NCBI GenBank assembly: GCA_002438405.1
Contig: DJOE01000009.1
Span: forward strand, 1 to 64,000
Length of the DNA stretch: 64,000 nucleotides
From: Cyanobacteria bacterium UBA6446
Lineage (GTDB): Bacteria > Cyanobacteriota > Vampirovibrionia > Gastranaerophilales > Gastranaerophilaceae
Reading direction: 5' to 3'
In this document: one piece after another, positions 63,400 to 64,000 of the stretch
How positions within the stretch are numbered: the first letter of the stretch is position 1
How the letters are laid out: each line of letters starts with the position of its first letter
The notes under the pieces: generated by a model
The model's database searches: none
What the model was told of the DNA's origin: nothing
The model's input: only the letters and a program-made list of their open reading frames with translations
Made by a program: the position numbers and the translations under genes

Positions 63400-63558
63400 T
63401 TAGTCTGTCAAAGATTTTACTATTTTATAAAAATCTTGCAATCTGTCTCTTTTTAAAGGTTGAAAGTTATCTTTGGTAATAATTGTTGTATCTTCAAAAA
63501 ACTTAACAAAACTTGCAAAAGTTGATATTTTTCGGGTTTTATAATATACTGGATACAT
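63400..63558 (-). CDS. Possible small basic protein
   Basis: A 52-residue minus-strand ORF (MYPVYYKTRKISTFASFVKF...LQDFYKIVKSLTD) fills most of the gap before rpsU. The composition is protein-like, but there is no clear ribosome-binding site and the frame is short, so it may be chance. Confidence 0.3.
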   Translation of the reverse strand: MYPVYYKTRKISTFASFVKFFEDTTIITKDNFQPLKRDRLQDFYKIVKSLTD

Positions 63559-63589
63559 AAATTAAGCTATAAAGGTGGTGAAAATATAA

Positions 63590-63763
63590 ATGGCAGAAGT
63601 TAAAGTTGGTGAAAACGAAAGTATTGAAAGCGCTTTAAGACGTTTCAAGAAAAAAATTCAAAAAGCTGGTATTTTATCTGAAGTTAAAAAACGTGAAAGA
63701 TATGAAAAACCAAGCGTTAAAAGAAAACACAAATCTGAAGCTGCTCGTAAGAGAAAAGTGTAA
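63590..63763 (+). CDS. rpsU: 30S ribosomal protein S21
   Basis: 57 codons from ATG 63590 with an AAAGGTGG site about 9 nt upstream. The product (MAEVKVGENESIESALRRFK..., KKRERYEKPSVKRKHKSEAARKRK) is a typical S21: acidic start, SIESALRRFKK and a very basic tail. It helps 30S initiation. A strong terminator follows. Confidence 0.95.
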   Translation: MAEVKVGENESIESALRRFKKKIQKAGILSEVKKRERYEKPSVKRKHKSEAARKRKV

Positions 63764-63786
63764 GATTTTACAATAAAAGTTAAAAG

Positions 63787-63818
63787 AACGGCGATTTCAA
63801 ATTTTTGAAATCGCCGTT
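63787..63818 (+). terminator. Terminator of rpsU
   Basis: AACGGCGATTTCAA (63787-63800) and TTGAAATCGCCGTT (63805-63818) form a 14-bp stem followed by TCTTCT. Also faces the convergent partial gene. Confidence 0.85.
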
Positions 63819-63822
63819 TCTT

Positions 63823-64000
63823 CTATTTAATAATACTAAAACCAACAATTGCATTTGCTGAAATATTAAGCCAACTGTATTCCGCAAAATAAGGAATACT
63901 GCATTCACAGTCATTATTGTTACAGCCACAAAGTTCTTCAATTCGTGCGATTTTCACATCTTTTAATGAAATAATACAATTGTGGCAGTTTTTACACTGT
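63823..64000 (-). CDS. Cysteine-rich protein, 5' partial at the window edge
   Basis: The minus-strand frame is open from the window edge to a TAG at 63825-63823. The visible 58 residues contain CKNCHNC and CGCNNNDCEC, closely spaced cysteine pairs that suggest metal or Fe-S binding, followed by an ordinary tail. The start is beyond the window. Convergent with rpsU. Confidence 0.5.
   Translation of the reverse strand, partial: QCKNCHNCIISLKDVKIARIEELCGCNNNDCECSIPYFAEYSWLNISANAIVGFSIIK

Noticed and set aside
1..64000. CRISPR array, rRNA genes, prophage structural genes
   Set aside because: None seen. No regularly spaced repeats, no conserved rRNA stretches and no capsid, tail or terminase-like products.

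Overview
The window looks like the chromosome of an uncultured, strongly AT-rich, non-photosynthetic relative of cyanobacteria (Vampirovibrionia/Melainabacteria, most likely the gut order Gastranaerophilales). Three things point there: an RpaB-type OmpR response regulator (9039-9788), a DUF512/radical-SAM protein of the kind shared with cyanobacteria (44467-45735), and type IV pilin-like proteins with the FTLAEVLITLGIIGVVAAMTIP leader (50242-50976). KdsB suggests a Gram-negative Kdo-containing envelope. Taxonomy is inferred from protein resemblance only.

Core block 1 (1-10.42 kb): the tail of a pilin-like surface protein, smpB, an Opp/Dpp ATPase, recR-ybaB, a cytoplasmic matrixin-like protease, the run accD-accA-prmA-kdsB, the RpaB-type regulator and tRNA-His. 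The promoter region of the regulator carries a sequence that closely fits the HLR1 operator recognised by cyanobacterial RpaB.

Accessory island (about 10.35-36.2 kb): it starts at tRNA-His, where a large serine recombinase reads antisense into the 3' half of the tRNA. Then come a broken DNA invertase; a HpaII-type restriction-modification operon (Vsr, C5 methylase, HpaII-like nuclease, GHKL ATPase-nuclease fusion); a retron-type reverse transcriptase with a structured non-coding region in front of it; an integrase remnant; a long same-strand cluster (SNF2 helicase, DinD, membrane protein, two proline-rich micro-proteins, type III Mod, a PD-(D/E)XK nuclease split by a frameshift, type III Res); and a Gabija pair (GajA/GajB). 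Four island genes carry a frameshift or in-frame stop, so part of it is decaying, or the assembly has local errors.

Core block 2 (about 36.3-64 kb): lineage-specific hypothetical proteins, an orphan TaqI-like N6 methylase, a GT39-type membrane glycosyltransferase, a PadR regulator, the DUF512 protein, an HD-GYP protein whose catalytic residues are lost, rsmH-ftsL, a DUF559 nuclease gene between G-rich inverted hairpins, a pilin with a two-hairpin 3' region, gltX, a GlcD-like flavoprotein, a 1994-residue coiled-coil protein with an 81-nt tandem repeat, a four-subunit 2-oxoacid:ferredoxin oxidoreductase operon that fits an anaerobe, and rpsU.

The best candidates for something new are the SNF2/DinD/micro-protein/type III cluster, the RpaB/HLR1-like autoregulation in a non-photosynthetic relative, the DUF559 cassette, and the GHKL-nuclease fusion in the HpaII operon.
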